From assembly GCA_019614645.1 (NCBI GenBank), contig JABWDB010000013.1:3400501-3464500 (forward strand): 64,000 nt of DNA, in the 5' to 3' direction. The DNA comes from Stratiolaelaps scimitus (lineage: Eukaryota > Arthropoda > Arachnida > Mesostigmata > Laelapidae). The position numbers were made by a program, and so were the translations under genes. The notes below the pieces were generated by a model. The model did no database searches, was not told the DNA's origin, and saw only the letters and a list, made by a program, of their open reading frames with translations. Positions 50,014 to 62,062 of this stretch are shown here, one piece after another; the first letter of the stretch is position 1; every line of letters begins with the position of its first letter.

Positions 50014-50029
50014 ATGTATGTATATATAA
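49941..50029. repeat. (TA)n microsatellite
   Basis: About 89 bases of nearly uninterrupted AT repeats. Confidence 0.95.
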
Positions 50030-50904
50030 GTAAGTCATGACAACCACGATTAATAATGGTCTTACGTCAAAAAAAGTCAAATTGCTAGTGACGCCACATT
50101 AAGCTAGTTCGGGCCCTTTGCGTTATTGTAAAAACAATCATTAATTTGCATCTCTTCTAGCAGAGAGATGGCCTCCGTTCACCGGTGTCGACCTTGACAG
50201 TACAAGCTGACCGTACAAAGCTATCCCTCGAACCTATCCCGATCTGCGGCTATCCGCCTGTCACTCTTCTTATATCATGTGCATATACAGGGTACTACCT
50301 AAATGCCACACACGCCATATTATACCTATCTAGCGCATCAACCTATGGAAAAAGGGCACAACTATTTAAACATATCATTTGCCATTTGCTTTTATTTTTA
50401 TTATTATTATTATTATCATGTTTTCCACGGTTCTTCCTGTTGTTGTTGTTGTTGCTTGTTGTTGTCGAATATCTAGAGTATCACTACATGGAACAATCGA
50501 GCCACGGGGTCTGTGAAGTCCCTCAGTCCCTGGGTCAACTTCACCTTGCTTCTTCGTTCATCATCATTATCATCATCATCATATAATGGACCTTCAACTC
50601 ATGTTTTCGCGAGCATCTCTACTAATGCGGGATGTTCAATCGCTTTCCCCATGTCCATTATATTATTTTAATCATAATCGACCTCAGTCAGAATCATCAT
50701 CATCAATTTAGTACGCAACAGCAACCGTCTCATCAGCTAATGTTCAGCTATATCGTTGCTTCGTACGTTGGTTCGCTTGTTGCTGTTGACGATATATGGC
50801 AGACGCTTCCAGCTGCCTCTCACCTCACTGCTTTGCTTCGTCCTCGTGGTCGGTTCTCCTTTGTAGAACACTATCTTCTGCTTCGCCTCGTAAATGTTAT
50901 TGTT

Positions 50905-51010
50905 GCTGTCTGCTGTACGTTGTTGTTGTTGCTGTCTGCTGTTTGTTGTTGCTGTTGTTGTTTTGTTGTTAGTGTCATTGTTGTTGTCGTCCGTGTTGAT
51001 ACTGCTGCTG
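50905..51010. repeat. Degenerate (GTT/GCT)n tract
   Basis: TTG and CTG units with variants. A similar tract lies at 50430-50467. Confidence 0.85.
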
Positions 51011-51546
51011 TTGCCCCCATTTTGTTTGTTTGTATTACTCTATCTATATGACATATGGGAGGGGACCGCTCAGACGATCGCAACAGACAAATCAGACGCC
51101 AACTTTTTCCCTACGATTCTAACGTTGCCTCTTGTTGCCCTCCGAAACGCTCTCAAATTCACATCAGATCACCCCCTCTATACGCGCTTGTCTCAAGGGC
51201 CTTCCTTGCATTGACGCCTATGTCAGGCCAGAGGAGGAGGGCGGTTGGACAAGCGAGTTGTGCTTAACCAGTGATTAGGGTTGGACGACCCGAACAAACC
51301 TGGTTGACCAATAGATAACTTCTCTCTCCCTCCATCCCCGCCCCCCTCTCTCTCTCTCTCTCTCCCAAGCAGACACGCATCTGTTTCGCTGCCTGTTCCT
51401 TGTCTCTTCTTCTTCTTCTTCGACATTTTGGCTTGGTCTTCTCCCAGTTGTTCAAAGGTCCCCTTAATGTTGCCAACTGACCACTGGCAAGCAACAACTC
51501 ACTGAAATCTCAACTCGCGAGCCACTGTGACTGATGACAAGACCTT

Positions 51547-51574
51547 TTCCCGCTTCTCTCTCTCTCTCTCTCCC

Positions 51575-51602
<28 letters not shown>
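51547..51602. repeat. Composite (CT)n-(AT)n microsatellite
   Basis: About 20 bases of CT repeat, CC, then an AT repeat. Confidence 0.95.
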
Positions 51603-51605
<3 letters not shown>

Positions 51606-52059
51606 CTTGGACGAGCATACGCGTGTTATTGGCCTTCGAAGTCGCCACTAACATCATAGCTCTGCCGTCACAAGTCCGTATGCCTATTCTGCTTATTTCA
51701 TCGCATCGGGTATAATTGTTACAGATGTGTTGCTGACCAACACAGACACACCGAGGTCGCTACATCGATGCCCGCTGGCATCCACGCTACGCTTACAGAC
51801 ACATTGCTACATTCACACGCTTATATTCACATTGCGGGGGTTGTGGCACTCGTCGGCAAACAACGTGTGGCTTTGTATCGCTTTCTATTTTAACTGTAGG
51901 CAGCCTTTCTTGTTTATTTCAGACACTCGTATGTATAACATCCACATGGCGCCTGATCTGCAACTTTAGCCCAAGCCGAGCTTAGGGCAGGTAGGGACCA
52001 TCCGCCGTGCCAAACAGGGGTGCATGAATCAGATAATATCGCATTACAATTATTGTCAT

Positions 52060-52103
52060 AATTATTATTATTATTATTATCATAATTATTATTATTATTA
52101 TTC
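52060..52103. repeat. (TTA)n microsatellite
   Basis: ATT repeat with one TCA interruption. Confidence 0.9.
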
Positions 52104-52647
52104 ATTGCGATGCGTCATTGGCATGTCTCCAATTGGCGAAACCACAACGAGAACGTTTTTCTACACTGACCGCGTTATCGCCCTGTTGTCGCGACCACGC
52201 AGGAGAGCCGACCCATTTCGTAGTGGCCGCAGCCAACATCACTATTGTTGTTATATGAACTCATTGACACCTGACCATCAAGCGAGCTCCGAGTCTGCAA
52301 AGGCCGCGCGGTCGTTTTAAGAGAAGAAACGAGTATTTTCCGCTCTGCTGTTCAAATTCGCCCCAACCTCGTCGCTCTACTTGCCATTTACCACTTACTG
52401 ACTAACCACCCCCCCTCTCTCTCTTTCTCTCTTGCCTTTCTGCGTATCTATACCAACTAGGATGCTATTGAATGAAGTTTTTCATTGACCACCGCCTCAT
52501 TATCCTCATCATCATCGTCATCGTTCTACCGTTATCGCTATCCAATATTTTCATTGTTGATTGCTGATATATACAAGTTTTGTTACACCAAGTGAACGTA
52601 CACGCCAGTAACTATCGTCTCTTCATTTAATCCTCCTCCACCGTTGC

Positions 52648-52692
52648 TGTTCTTGCTGTTGTTGTTGTAGTTGTTGTTGTTGTTGTTGTATT
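52648..52692. repeat. (GTT)n microsatellite
   Basis: TTG units with single variants. Confidence 0.9.
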
Positions 52693-54569
52693 CCGCGTTG
52701 CGGTTGCCGCGTCCTTCTTTTTCATTTCGTTCGTGCGTTTCATCTCATCGTCGTTCACGTCAACTGTTCTGTCTTTTGCTCTATTGTCCTCGTTAATCGA
52801 TGCAGTTGTTTTTATTACTGACTACTGCGCGCAAGAAGCATCTCAGCTCATTTCGCCATCTACCTCTGGTTGACTGTTTCATCAATAACATATACCTATC
52901 CAGCCAAGTTTTTCTATCCGCCTACAGCCGTATATGTATCTCATTTCGCATTATTTCGTCATCAGATGATCGTGATTATAACGAGTTAAAGAAGCGGATC
53001 GATAAGCGCCTCCTCCCACCTCCGTTGGCTTACCCCTCATTCGTCTCATTCGAATAGCGGCTCTCCCCTGTCATTTCTCCTAATATATATATATATAGAT
53101 ATATCTTGTTTCCAGTCATCTTCATCTGCGCCGGACCATCTAACTCTCGGTATAATTAATATTGTGTATTCACTACGTTATTATTTTTAGTATTATTATT
53201 ATTATTATTATCAATATTACTATTATCTATTGTTGTTTAATCAGCAGTTGCGTTCCATAATTGTTTTCTCTCTTGCCTTCCTTTCATGTGAGTGTGTGTT
53301 TGTTATTATTTTATGACAGCAAAGAGGACTGAATGATAATTATTATTCTCCTCATCATAATAACTCCCTTTGCTCTCAAAAACTACACCACTCTCCATCT
53401 CCCCCCCCCCCTCTCTCTCTCTCGCTCTCTCTCTGTGTCTTCGGGCTTTCACACAAGAGCATACTCGCGGTTCTTCCATCCGTCCGTCCCTCTGGCTCAC
53501 TTCTAATCATGTTGTTTTTTACCAAATACTCCTTGCCAGCTTTCTCTGTCGCTTGAAGGACCCCCACGCCTGGCCACTCGACCCTGCGGGCGTCTCCTTG
53601 GTGCAATTTGCGTCATATTTAGCTTAATTCCTTGCTTGCTTCCTGATTAGACAATGTTTCCTTCATGGCCCCCTTTGTCAACAGGTGACGCAACGTTTTC
53701 GCCTAACGCCAGCGTTCACCTTACGGGGGGGAGGGGGGTAACCTTAAGCTCCTCGCTTCAAGGGGTATACAGACACACACACACACACACACGCACATGA
53801 TTTATCCCCAACATTCACCACCCATACGACGTATTCACCGGGACCCTCGCCTGTATCTATTCACTTTCGGTTACTTAGCATTTGACCCCTCTATAAACAA
53901 TTACTACGTTGCTCATTATTAGTTATTATTATCATTAGTATTATTATTATATCTGGCTATTTTTAGTTCTCAGCCGTCGCTCGTATCGTTACTCTCTTCC
54001 CGTTCTGTCAATTACAGGTACAGCTGTGCTAACTTAAACAGTAGTGGTTGGATAATTATTCAGTATGTCATTCCTTCTCTGCATGTCTGTATAACTTCGC
54101 TTTCATCTATCTCTCATCTATCTCTCATCTATCTCTCCCTCTCTTTCTGAGTGTGTTCATGTGTTGGGCCGATATATTCTATCTTCAGCCTCGGGATAAT
54201 CTTTCGACAAACGGATGCCAACGATTTAGAAGTCCATCACAACAGAAGAATCATGAAGGCGAGACGACGAATCGTAGCCATTGTTGCTATTTGTATTATA
54301 ACAGCAATAATAATGCATACAATAAATAGTGGTTCGACTACAATCGGGTTTGCTCTTGAAGTGGCGGTCATTATTCTATTTAAATTGCAATGTTCGATAG
54401 CAATGACGGCCTGATTTTTTAGCTTTCGGTTCACCTCGACACCACTTTGAAACTTCTATAATAATGATAATAATAATAATATTTATTGATAAAATTATAA
54501 CGGTAGGAATCACCAACTGAGCTAAAACTATTATCATCATTATTCGACAAACAAATAAATAATATTTAT

Positions 54570-54615
54570 ATTATATATATATATATATATATATAGATAT
54601 ATATATATATATATA
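54570..54615. repeat. (TA)n microsatellite
   Basis: TA repeat with one GAT interruption. Confidence 0.95.
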
Positions 54616-55661
54616 GCAATCATTGTCAGCAGTAGTATAGTGATATCATCTTACTACTACTACTACTAGTAATAATTGATAAATAATGAGTAAAAATGTA
54701 TTTATCATAACTTAATAATAAAGACAATAGTATTCGAAACAATTAGAACGCTATTTTACCCACTAATTGCTTTGCCCGTATTTTCTGCACGCTAAAGACT
54801 ACGATGATATAGCATTCACGTCATCACGATCTTTAATAATAATACATAACTAATTTTCAATTTAACAATAACTCTTTAATAGTATTAGATTTATCGACAA
54901 AATTAGCATTTTCTTGATCTACTGCGAAAGAACAATTCGTAATAATTATTGTTATAATAATAATCATTATTATTATTTTGATGATCATTATCAATATTCA
55001 CATAATCGTATAGTCACTGTAGACTAATTAATATTAATTCATATTAATAATGGTCGCCCTCGTTCTTCAATCAATGACAAGCGTTAGTAGTCATAAATAC
55101 CAACATTATCATCAATCAAGTATAACGTTCATCACATAAATCCCCATTAATCTTAATATTGTATTGTTGTTAGCATAACCCATCATCGCCGTGATCATTA
55201 TTCATCGTCATTCGTTCTCTGTATGTACACATGTCTCATCATTGTCATTATTATTATTATCATTTATATTATAGTAATTATTAATATTATAATTATTACT
55301 CTCATTATCGTCATCATCATCATCATCATTGTTATCATTATTATTTCATCGATAATTGTTGTTGTTGTTGTTGTAGTTAATAGTAGTGGTAGCAGGAGCA
55401 GCAGTAGCATCATCAGCATCAGCAACATCTTCTAATTATCGCAATAATAGAGATAATATTATGATTAGAATTGTGGTGTGTGTACTTGTGTGTCTGTCTG
55501 TCTGTCTGACTGACTCACTGTCAATTCTCTCTCTCACTCCTTTCTTAAGTTTTTTTTTTCATTTCGCGCTGCACACACACCGAGACACACATTCACACCC
55601 ACCCATTGTGTGGCGTTTTGTATAACGTCCTCTACATGTCGCCACGTGTCCCGTCTCTTTT

Positions 55662-55738
55662 TATTTGTTGTTGTTGTTGTTGTTGTTATTGTTGTTTGTT
55701 TGTTTGTTTATTTATTTGTTGTTGTTGTTGTTTGTTTG
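55662..55738. repeat. (GTT)n and (GTTT)n microsatellite
   Basis: A TTG run, then TTTG units, then TTG again. Confidence 0.9.
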
Positions 55739-58700
55739 TGTTACCACGATTCGACCAGCAGATACGAGAGCGCAAAGCTATTGTATATCGACCGATCATT
55801 GAGGCTCTTGTGCGATAGGCATCATTCAGCGTTACCCGGCTAAACACATTGTACGTTTGTGCTAATAATCCCGCCATCCGTAGTAACTGACGTGGCGTTG
55901 TAGCACTGTGGGCCCATTTCGACCAGCGCCCCAGCGTGAGACCGGCCATCTCAAGCAGTACAACCGGCTGTAGAGTTTCCCCGCCCGTCGTGTTTGGCCT
56001 TGCTGCGTGTAAAACCATCGCGAGCCGACTCCGGCAAGGTCCCTCCTCTGCCACCTCACCGAGACGATCTTCACCACTTTGCACATCATCGGATACCCTA
56101 CGAACCTCACCACAACCAAGATCGCATCCCCACCAGATTATCCGACCGACCGCTTACTAGATAATGAGACTGTTTCGCAGCGATTTGGCTTCCTGTCGAA
56201 CCAGTCTCGCCGTCATCCTGACAACGTGGCGTGCTACCGCGCCAAAGTACGATAGCTGTCCAGTTCTTCAGAGTGCAGGTCAAGCGGGAACGATTCAGAA
56301 CGATGCAAAATACTGCATCAACGCCGACCTCATCTTGTGACGACCGAATAAGCCAACAGAATATGCAATTTAAGCGTTTAACGATTCAGCGCCGAAGGAG
56401 AGAAACACCACAACTTTGTTTTTGCTGTCTTCGTTGACCGTTTCTCATTGAACGGTATATTTCCTCTCTTCCTGATTTGACCCGCTACGTCGCTAGCCGC
56501 TAATCCACCCTCTAGTCATTTTGGTAGCCGTTATTCGTACCCTCGCACCGCTACTAGATGCGATCTCCTTCCGTTGACCGTGCATATCCTTGTACAGTAG
56601 CTGTTTAGCCATATGATACGACGATCGCCACGTCTAAGTCCAACGTCAGGAGCGTCACGGGGACGACCATTTACTCATACTTCCGGAATCAATTAAGATG
56701 GGTTTCGACCCATCATCTTTTAAGGCTGAAATGTTGTCTGTCAGCCGCTAGAGATAAGGAGGTCGAGCATGAGCACTATGACGCAATGGGATGGGTGGAA
56801 AACGTGAATGAGTGCTAAATCCTCGATGGACATTCACGATCGGCAAACGTGACGACGTCCCATATCGATTGGGACAACAACAGAATAAACACGTAGGCGG
56901 CAAAATGCCACCACGAGGAAAGTTTGAAAGGGATAGAGAGTTAACGAAAATCCACTACAGTGAATTCATATAATTATGTTACCGCTACTACGACTATACT
57001 GCTACTATATACAGAAGTTTCTCTTTGAATTGTTCGCCCAAACAAGACGGAGAACGGAGCTGAACAAGATGGACTAACCTAGAGGATTTTCATCTGGCTT
57101 ACATCTGCATCTAGAAGAGCAATTATCGAACGTTGTTTTTTTTTTAATGATTTGCGGAGTCTGGTTGTCTCAACACGTTGTTCTTCTGCATCCCGTCATT
57201 TAAGAGAGGCCAGGTTTGGTGAATGTGTGCGTGTGGGTCTGCCTTGATGGTTTCGGCCATCTTTATACACGGGGGCTGGCTATTAGGTTGTCGCTTCGTA
57301 TATGATCCACATATATGTGGCTGTCGGTTCAACAACCATTGGTGCGGGTCAGTATATCGTCTACCTCTTACTCAACCTAGTATTACACCACAGAAGCGGA
57401 CTTGCACACACGGACACTCTTTCTTGCTAGTTGGTCGCTTGAGGGTAGTAACCGAGATCTCTTGAGGGTCATGCCGTGATCACGACGCTACATTGCGCTT
57501 CAGCTCCTTCTGGTCAGGCGTTCTTTCTTCTGCCGTGACCAGCTATACAACACGATGGTTCAGTCACTCGACAGAGACACATGCTCTTCACGCAGTTATA
57601 CTAGACGTCACGCTCATTTGCCTCTGAATAGCCATTTGTATATCATGACAATCTATGTGGAATCCTTCACGGCTCGCCGGGGCAGCGATTCCCGGTGTGA
57701 ATCTCTCGTGTTTTTCTGCTCGTTTCATTTCAATGCGTTTCATTTCAGTGTGTCTGCTTTTAAAGCAGAACGCTCATAGAAGTCGCCGTAGCAGTAGTGC
57801 TAGTAGTGCCTCAAAGTTCTCCCGAGTGCGTCGCCTCCTCGCGGCAACATCGTTCAGGTTGTGCTTGTTGTGGTGCCTTCCCGCAGTATCGCGGTCAGTC
57901 GTGCTGCTGCTGCTGTCTTAGGTGATCTCTGTTGGCCAGACATTTGTTCACTCTTGTCAGCTAGAAACTCTCATTGTAAGTGTCTTCCGTCAAGTGTCAT
58001 TTCGAGGCTGTAGCAGGGTCCGAATATTGACATCGCATTGTCAACTCTTCCAATCTTCATCTCTTGTCTTCCAGAGTCCTGTTGTTGTTGTTGCTTGCTT
58101 ATTCTTCCACCCTGCGCTCCACGTGAATCCATATATACCGTTGGCCATTGAAGCTCACATCACCTCAGTCTGCAGCTGTTGCTGAATGCACACCGACTAG
58201 AAATGGGATAAGGAAAAAGACAATACGGCACAGAAAGACAGCACAACAAGACAGAACAATAACAAGAAGAAGAAGAAGAAGAAAGCAACAACAACAACAA
58301 ACGAACGAACGAACGAACAAAATAGCCTAGTGTCATCACTCGAGGCCATCTAACTAGCTGCCTGCACAACTAGGCTACTCTGCCCGCTCAAGCCTAAATC
58401 GGCAAGATTAGGCGACGAGACTAAGACGCTACAAGGTACTTGTATCGAGGAAGGGCGGAACGCCTAGCGGGCGGACCAGAGCCGGGATATCTCTTTCGCT
58501 AGAGGAAAAGAACGCAACTACTTTTGTTGCTGTAGACCCAGCAGGTCGCCGACACACACAGCAGCGTCATGTGAAAATGAGTGATTACTTGAACCGATTA
58601 GCTCAACATGATGAGGTCGGTAAAAGCTAGCACAGCTGTTGGCTAGATGCCGACGATAACAATTCACACTATGCCAAGCGTTGGTGTAGCTCGAACAGAG

Positions 58701-58879
58701 ATTCTGAGCTGTTCTAGCCAAGCTACGTACCTAAGTTGAGTCTATTGCTATTTCCATTAGACGCGTGCGTAAGTGCGGCGATGAATCACCTAACAAGCGT
58801 CTATGAATTTCATCGAGTGGCAAGTTCAAAACAATTGTACATAATTTATGATTTATTGATTACATTTTGTTTGCCCTAG

Positions 58880-58984
58880 AGAACGATGACCTCCATCGGG
58901 AGATCGCCTTCGGTCAAATATCTAGAATTGCAATTTACGCGTTGGTTTTGGCTGGAATAGCAGCTTGCTGGGACTACATCAACG
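58880..58984 (+). CDS. Possible short exon encoding a membrane segment (weak)
   Basis: An acceptor-like ttttgtttgccctag is followed by 105 open bases and a donor-like ACG|GTACGTG. The exon would be phase 1 at both ends. The frame reads NDDLHREIAFGQISR then IAIYALVLAGIAACWDYIN, that is, a charged stretch and one likely membrane span. A frame this short is open by chance fairly often, and no homology was recognised. Listed because the splice sites, symmetric phase and amphipathic order agree. Confidence 0.2.
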
Positions 58985-60832
58985 GTACGTGTAGAGCTTG
59001 ATAACAAAACGCAGAACGGAAATTGTGCAAAACGCCTATTTGACGTTAACCTAAGGTGCAGCAGCAGTGGTAGGATTGTGCACGCTCTCTTTTTGTTCTA
59101 CCTCATCAGAAACGTTCGCCCTGTCGTTTGAGATAGTCTAGCCATTGACAATTCGAACATGCGTGTGCTCGACCTGCAGTAGTAGAAGTTGCTTATTTTA
59201 AATCAATCAATCAATCATCATCATTATCGCCATCATTACCCCATCTGCATTACCCCCATATCTGCGATTTGACGCGTCTTTAAGTAGTGCACACCCCGGA
59301 GAGTAGCCAAACCCCTTCCGGAATTGTCCTTCTTGTGTTGTCGCATGAAATTTGTTGTGTCGACGACAACACAAATCACTGCCTACCTAACATCGTGAAC
59401 ATCTCCATTGTCAATGACAGCTCAGTGATGGCTAGATTCATGGCACCCCCGGGGATTCTAACTCCACAGATCCAATTCGCTCAACGCTACCTCATCGCGA
59501 CAATTATACCATTATCGGCGCTCTCAGACGTTGCACTATGATATAGTCGCCTTGACAAAGAGGTTACCTATGTCTCCAATTCTTGTGTCCCCCGCCTCTT
59601 CTTGTGTTCTCTACCGTGCGCTTCCTGTGCGGCAAACAAATTCGAGGAGCTCCTCAAGCTTAGTCGGGGGCTCGTTAGTAAAATAAATTCCGCTGATCTC
59701 ATCGACCTTCGGTACGATCCAGACGGCTGAACCCCACAAGCGCACGCACACCCTCCTCATCCAACCAACCAACCAACCAGCGATCTGCACTCGCACCACC
59801 CTCGACCTTCGTTCATAGTCAATCTAACGTAACTAAACTAACTAGCTAACTAGCTAAAACTAACTAACTTGTTTACAGGACGGAACAGGCTTTCCACACT
59901 TACAATATTCTCTGGCGAGCCGCGCCTTTATTCAATCCTATATGGCGTCTACATTCAAGTCGGCTGACACTGTTGCATGGTGTGCCTGGGGTGGTTAATG
60001 GTGGCGAGGCCGCATCTATATATTTATACGTAATAATGTTCCATGCAAGAGAGCAGTAGAATGATAGAACGTGAGTAGTTGCACTGTGTCTCTGACATTC
60101 GCTCATTTGACGACCAATCGACCGATCGACCGTCCGTCGACTGTGCTCAATGCTATCGCTATTGCTGCGGCGGTTTGAAGGGACAGGCTAGCGGCAAACA
60201 GGCTTACGAATATCAAGGAGAGAGCGAGAGAGAGAGAGAGAGACAACAGAACAATCTCTTCTCTAGGCTGGTCCCGGCTACGAGAGAGCGTAACCGCCGA
60301 CGAGGTCAAAAGAGCAGTCGAAAAAAAATCTACGATGGAGGAACTCAATAATAATCATAATAATCATAATAATAATAATAATAAGCATCGAAATGTTCAT
60401 TATTATTATTACCACGCAGCCTGTCATTATTCTCTGTGTCGACGGGCGTCAGATTCACTACAGCCTGTGGTGATCGTGTCCCTTGCTTGTGGCGATCTCA
60501 CGGTGGCTCGGGAGAGTTCTGGGTAGTCTGATAGGTGATGAATCGTTGGTTCATTCATTCCGTGAGCCAAGTCACATGGTGGGATTGCTAGTATCTAACT
60601 TATCATTATCATCATCATTATCATTATTATTATTATTATCATTATTATTATTATTATCATTATTATTATTATTAGTATTATCATTATTATTTGGTGTGGA
60701 TGGATGATGTTCGTAGTGACACATGGTGGTAATCGTGATTGACTGATTGATGGTGATTAATTGATTCATAGATTTGATAGATATAGATGATGGTGTCGAT
60801 GTTCTCGCTCGGACTCGTTAGCCGGCACCCAC
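58985..60832. other. No gene confirmed downstream of the last B56 exon seen
   Basis: A plus-strand frame at 59284-59541 (with SGIVLLVLSHEICCVDDNTN) has coding-like composition but no known match. An acceptor-like site near 59878 opens a 39-codon frame with no match. On the minus strand no B56 tail was found. Confidence 0.45.
60601..60692. repeat. (TTA/TCA)n microsatellite just 3' of the B56 core exon
   Basis: About 90 bases of ATT and ATC units. Frames across it encode runs of Ser and Leu or Asn and Asp, which should not be read as protein. Confidence 0.9.
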
Positions 60833-61066
60833 CTGCGGGTTCTGAATGGCCATCTGCTGAACTTTCTGCCAGAATTCCTGGCGTTGTCTCTCTTTAGTCT
60901 CATCGAGGCCGCTCTCCTCTTCAAACTTCTTCACACACTCGTTGAACAGCGTCTGGTTGATCTCCATGAACTGTTTCAAGGCTCCGTAAATCAGCCCGTA
61001 GATCGTCTTGTTCCAATGACTCTCCCGGTTTTTGTACAGCGCGGGAAACATGATAGGCAATATTTC
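60833..61066 (-). CDS. PPP2R5: PP2A B56 regulatory subunit: internal exon 3 of 3 seen (last core exon)
   Basis: This exon has 78 codons. The acceptor AG lies at 61067-61068 and the exon opens with GAA ATA TTG, giving EILPIMFPALYKN. It continues through SHWNKTIYGLIYGALKQFME, NQTLFNECVKKFEEE and a charged helix (DETKERQRQEFWQKVQQMA), and reaches IQNPQ. It ends at CAG|GTGGGT, a plausible donor at the place where gamma/delta proteins continue into a longer C-terminal tail. If the donor is not used, the frame runs four more codons and stops (TAA at 60818-60820). I saw no polyadenylation hexamer close below the stop. The LPIMFPALYxN wording again favours the gamma/delta class. The tail exon with its basic segment was not found between 47 and 60.8 kb, so it may be further away or too diverged to see. 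Confidence 0.93.
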
Positions 61067-61546
61067 CTATTTAGTGGCGAAAAATGAAAAGAGAAACAGA
61101 GAAACAGATCAACGAGTGCAAAGCAGACGAGTTTGTTAGCCGTACATCGATCTCTGCGTTGTTCGCCGGTTGGATTTGATCACGGTTCGTGTAAATATCG
61201 GCATTTAAATATAATACATCTTCAACTCGTCGGCTTGCTTATACTCTATACTACGATAGTTGGAAAGATCATCGCGTTACAGCACACGACATTATGAATT
61301 AATTACGATAGCTATATGATATGCTAGCTATTTTTTAAGATATGCTAGCTATTCATTAATCGGATGAATTGCATATTACTTTTTCTGGTCATATCCTACC
61401 TTCATGGTTAGTGACTGTTTGGCTGCCAGCGACTTACTCCACACGTGATTATTGTCTGTTGTATTGTATGCCTGCCTAGTGATGAATTTCATTGCGGTAA
61501 ACGGATCCGTCAAGCGAGCAATGTGATAGAGCATTTATGATGATGC

Positions 61547-61596
<50 letters not shown>

Positions 61597-61855
61597 CTGA
61601 TTGTTCATTACAATTCGCACGGTAGCTTTGGGTTCGTCTACACAACGGGCATAGGTGAGCGGACCTTATGAGCGGTTCGGTGGTCCCGGCAAAATGGCGT
61701 CCCGTGTGAAAACGACATTTTGCTATGTGCGGCTTGATTTTGATATTGCTCTTATGAAACGAGATGCCTTGGGCTCGTTTGCGTACCGAGCGCTCAAAAG
61801 GTTCCCACAAGGTTTACTGATTTGGGGCGCATTACATGGTCATTGTTGAACTTAC
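61067..61855 (-). other. B56 intron between exons 2 and 3 seen
   Basis: A 789-base phase-0 intron with donor GTAAGT and acceptor CTAAATAG. It contains a pure (TA)n tract at 61548-61595 and a 15-bp direct repeat (GATATGCTAGCTATT at 61318-61332 and 61339-61353). No gene was recognised inside. Confidence 0.85.
61548..61595. repeat. (TA)n microsatellite in B56 intron
   Basis: 48 bases of pure TA repeat. Confidence 0.95.
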
Positions 61856-62062
61856 ATGTACATTGTCCGAGATAAGCGACATGATGTATTCATTGTTGCA
61901 GTAGTACAATGCCCTCTCAGCCACTTGGAAGTGTGGCGAGCTTACACAGCGTGCCAGCTGTTTGAAAAGTGGCACCTGAATCTTCTGAAACTCTGCCGGT
62001 TCAATCACGTCCAAGATCTCCTCTAGCTCATTCAGGAACATCACCTCCTTCGGGCTGTGCAC
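61856..62062 (-). CDS. PPP2R5: PP2A B56 regulatory subunit: internal exon 2 of 3 seen
   Basis: This exon has 69 codons and is in phase 0 at both ends. The acceptor is TAG just before GTG, so the join reads FWPK then [12 protein letters not shown]. The donor is a consensus GTAAGT after the codons for DNVH. The blocks [43 protein letters not shown] and [12 protein letters not shown] are near-invariant in the family and form the late HEAT-like repeats that face the A subunit and catalytic subunit. One residue is odd: the normally conserved Trp in the YYWNNEY block is Cys here (codon on the complement of 61898-61900). An earlier GT in frame (aat|gtacat) could be an alternative donor, but GTAAGT is much closer to consensus and keeps the length matching the family. 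Confidence 0.95.

Larger units (their letters stand above)
45861..58879. other. Microsatellite-rich DNA, no gene recognised
   Basis: The density of TTA, GTT, TA, CT and CA repeats rises sharply from about 46.2 kb. Nearly all frames here are repeat artefacts. Likely intron or 3' flank of the minus-strand B56 gene, since its C-terminal tail exon has not been reached by 60.8 kb. That placement is an inference. Confidence 0.5.

Noticed and set aside
59611..59799. Minus-strand frame with PPTKLEELLEFVCR, considered as the missing B56 C-terminal exon
   Set aside because: It lacks the basic RRKSELP-type segment and does not align with gamma/delta tails.
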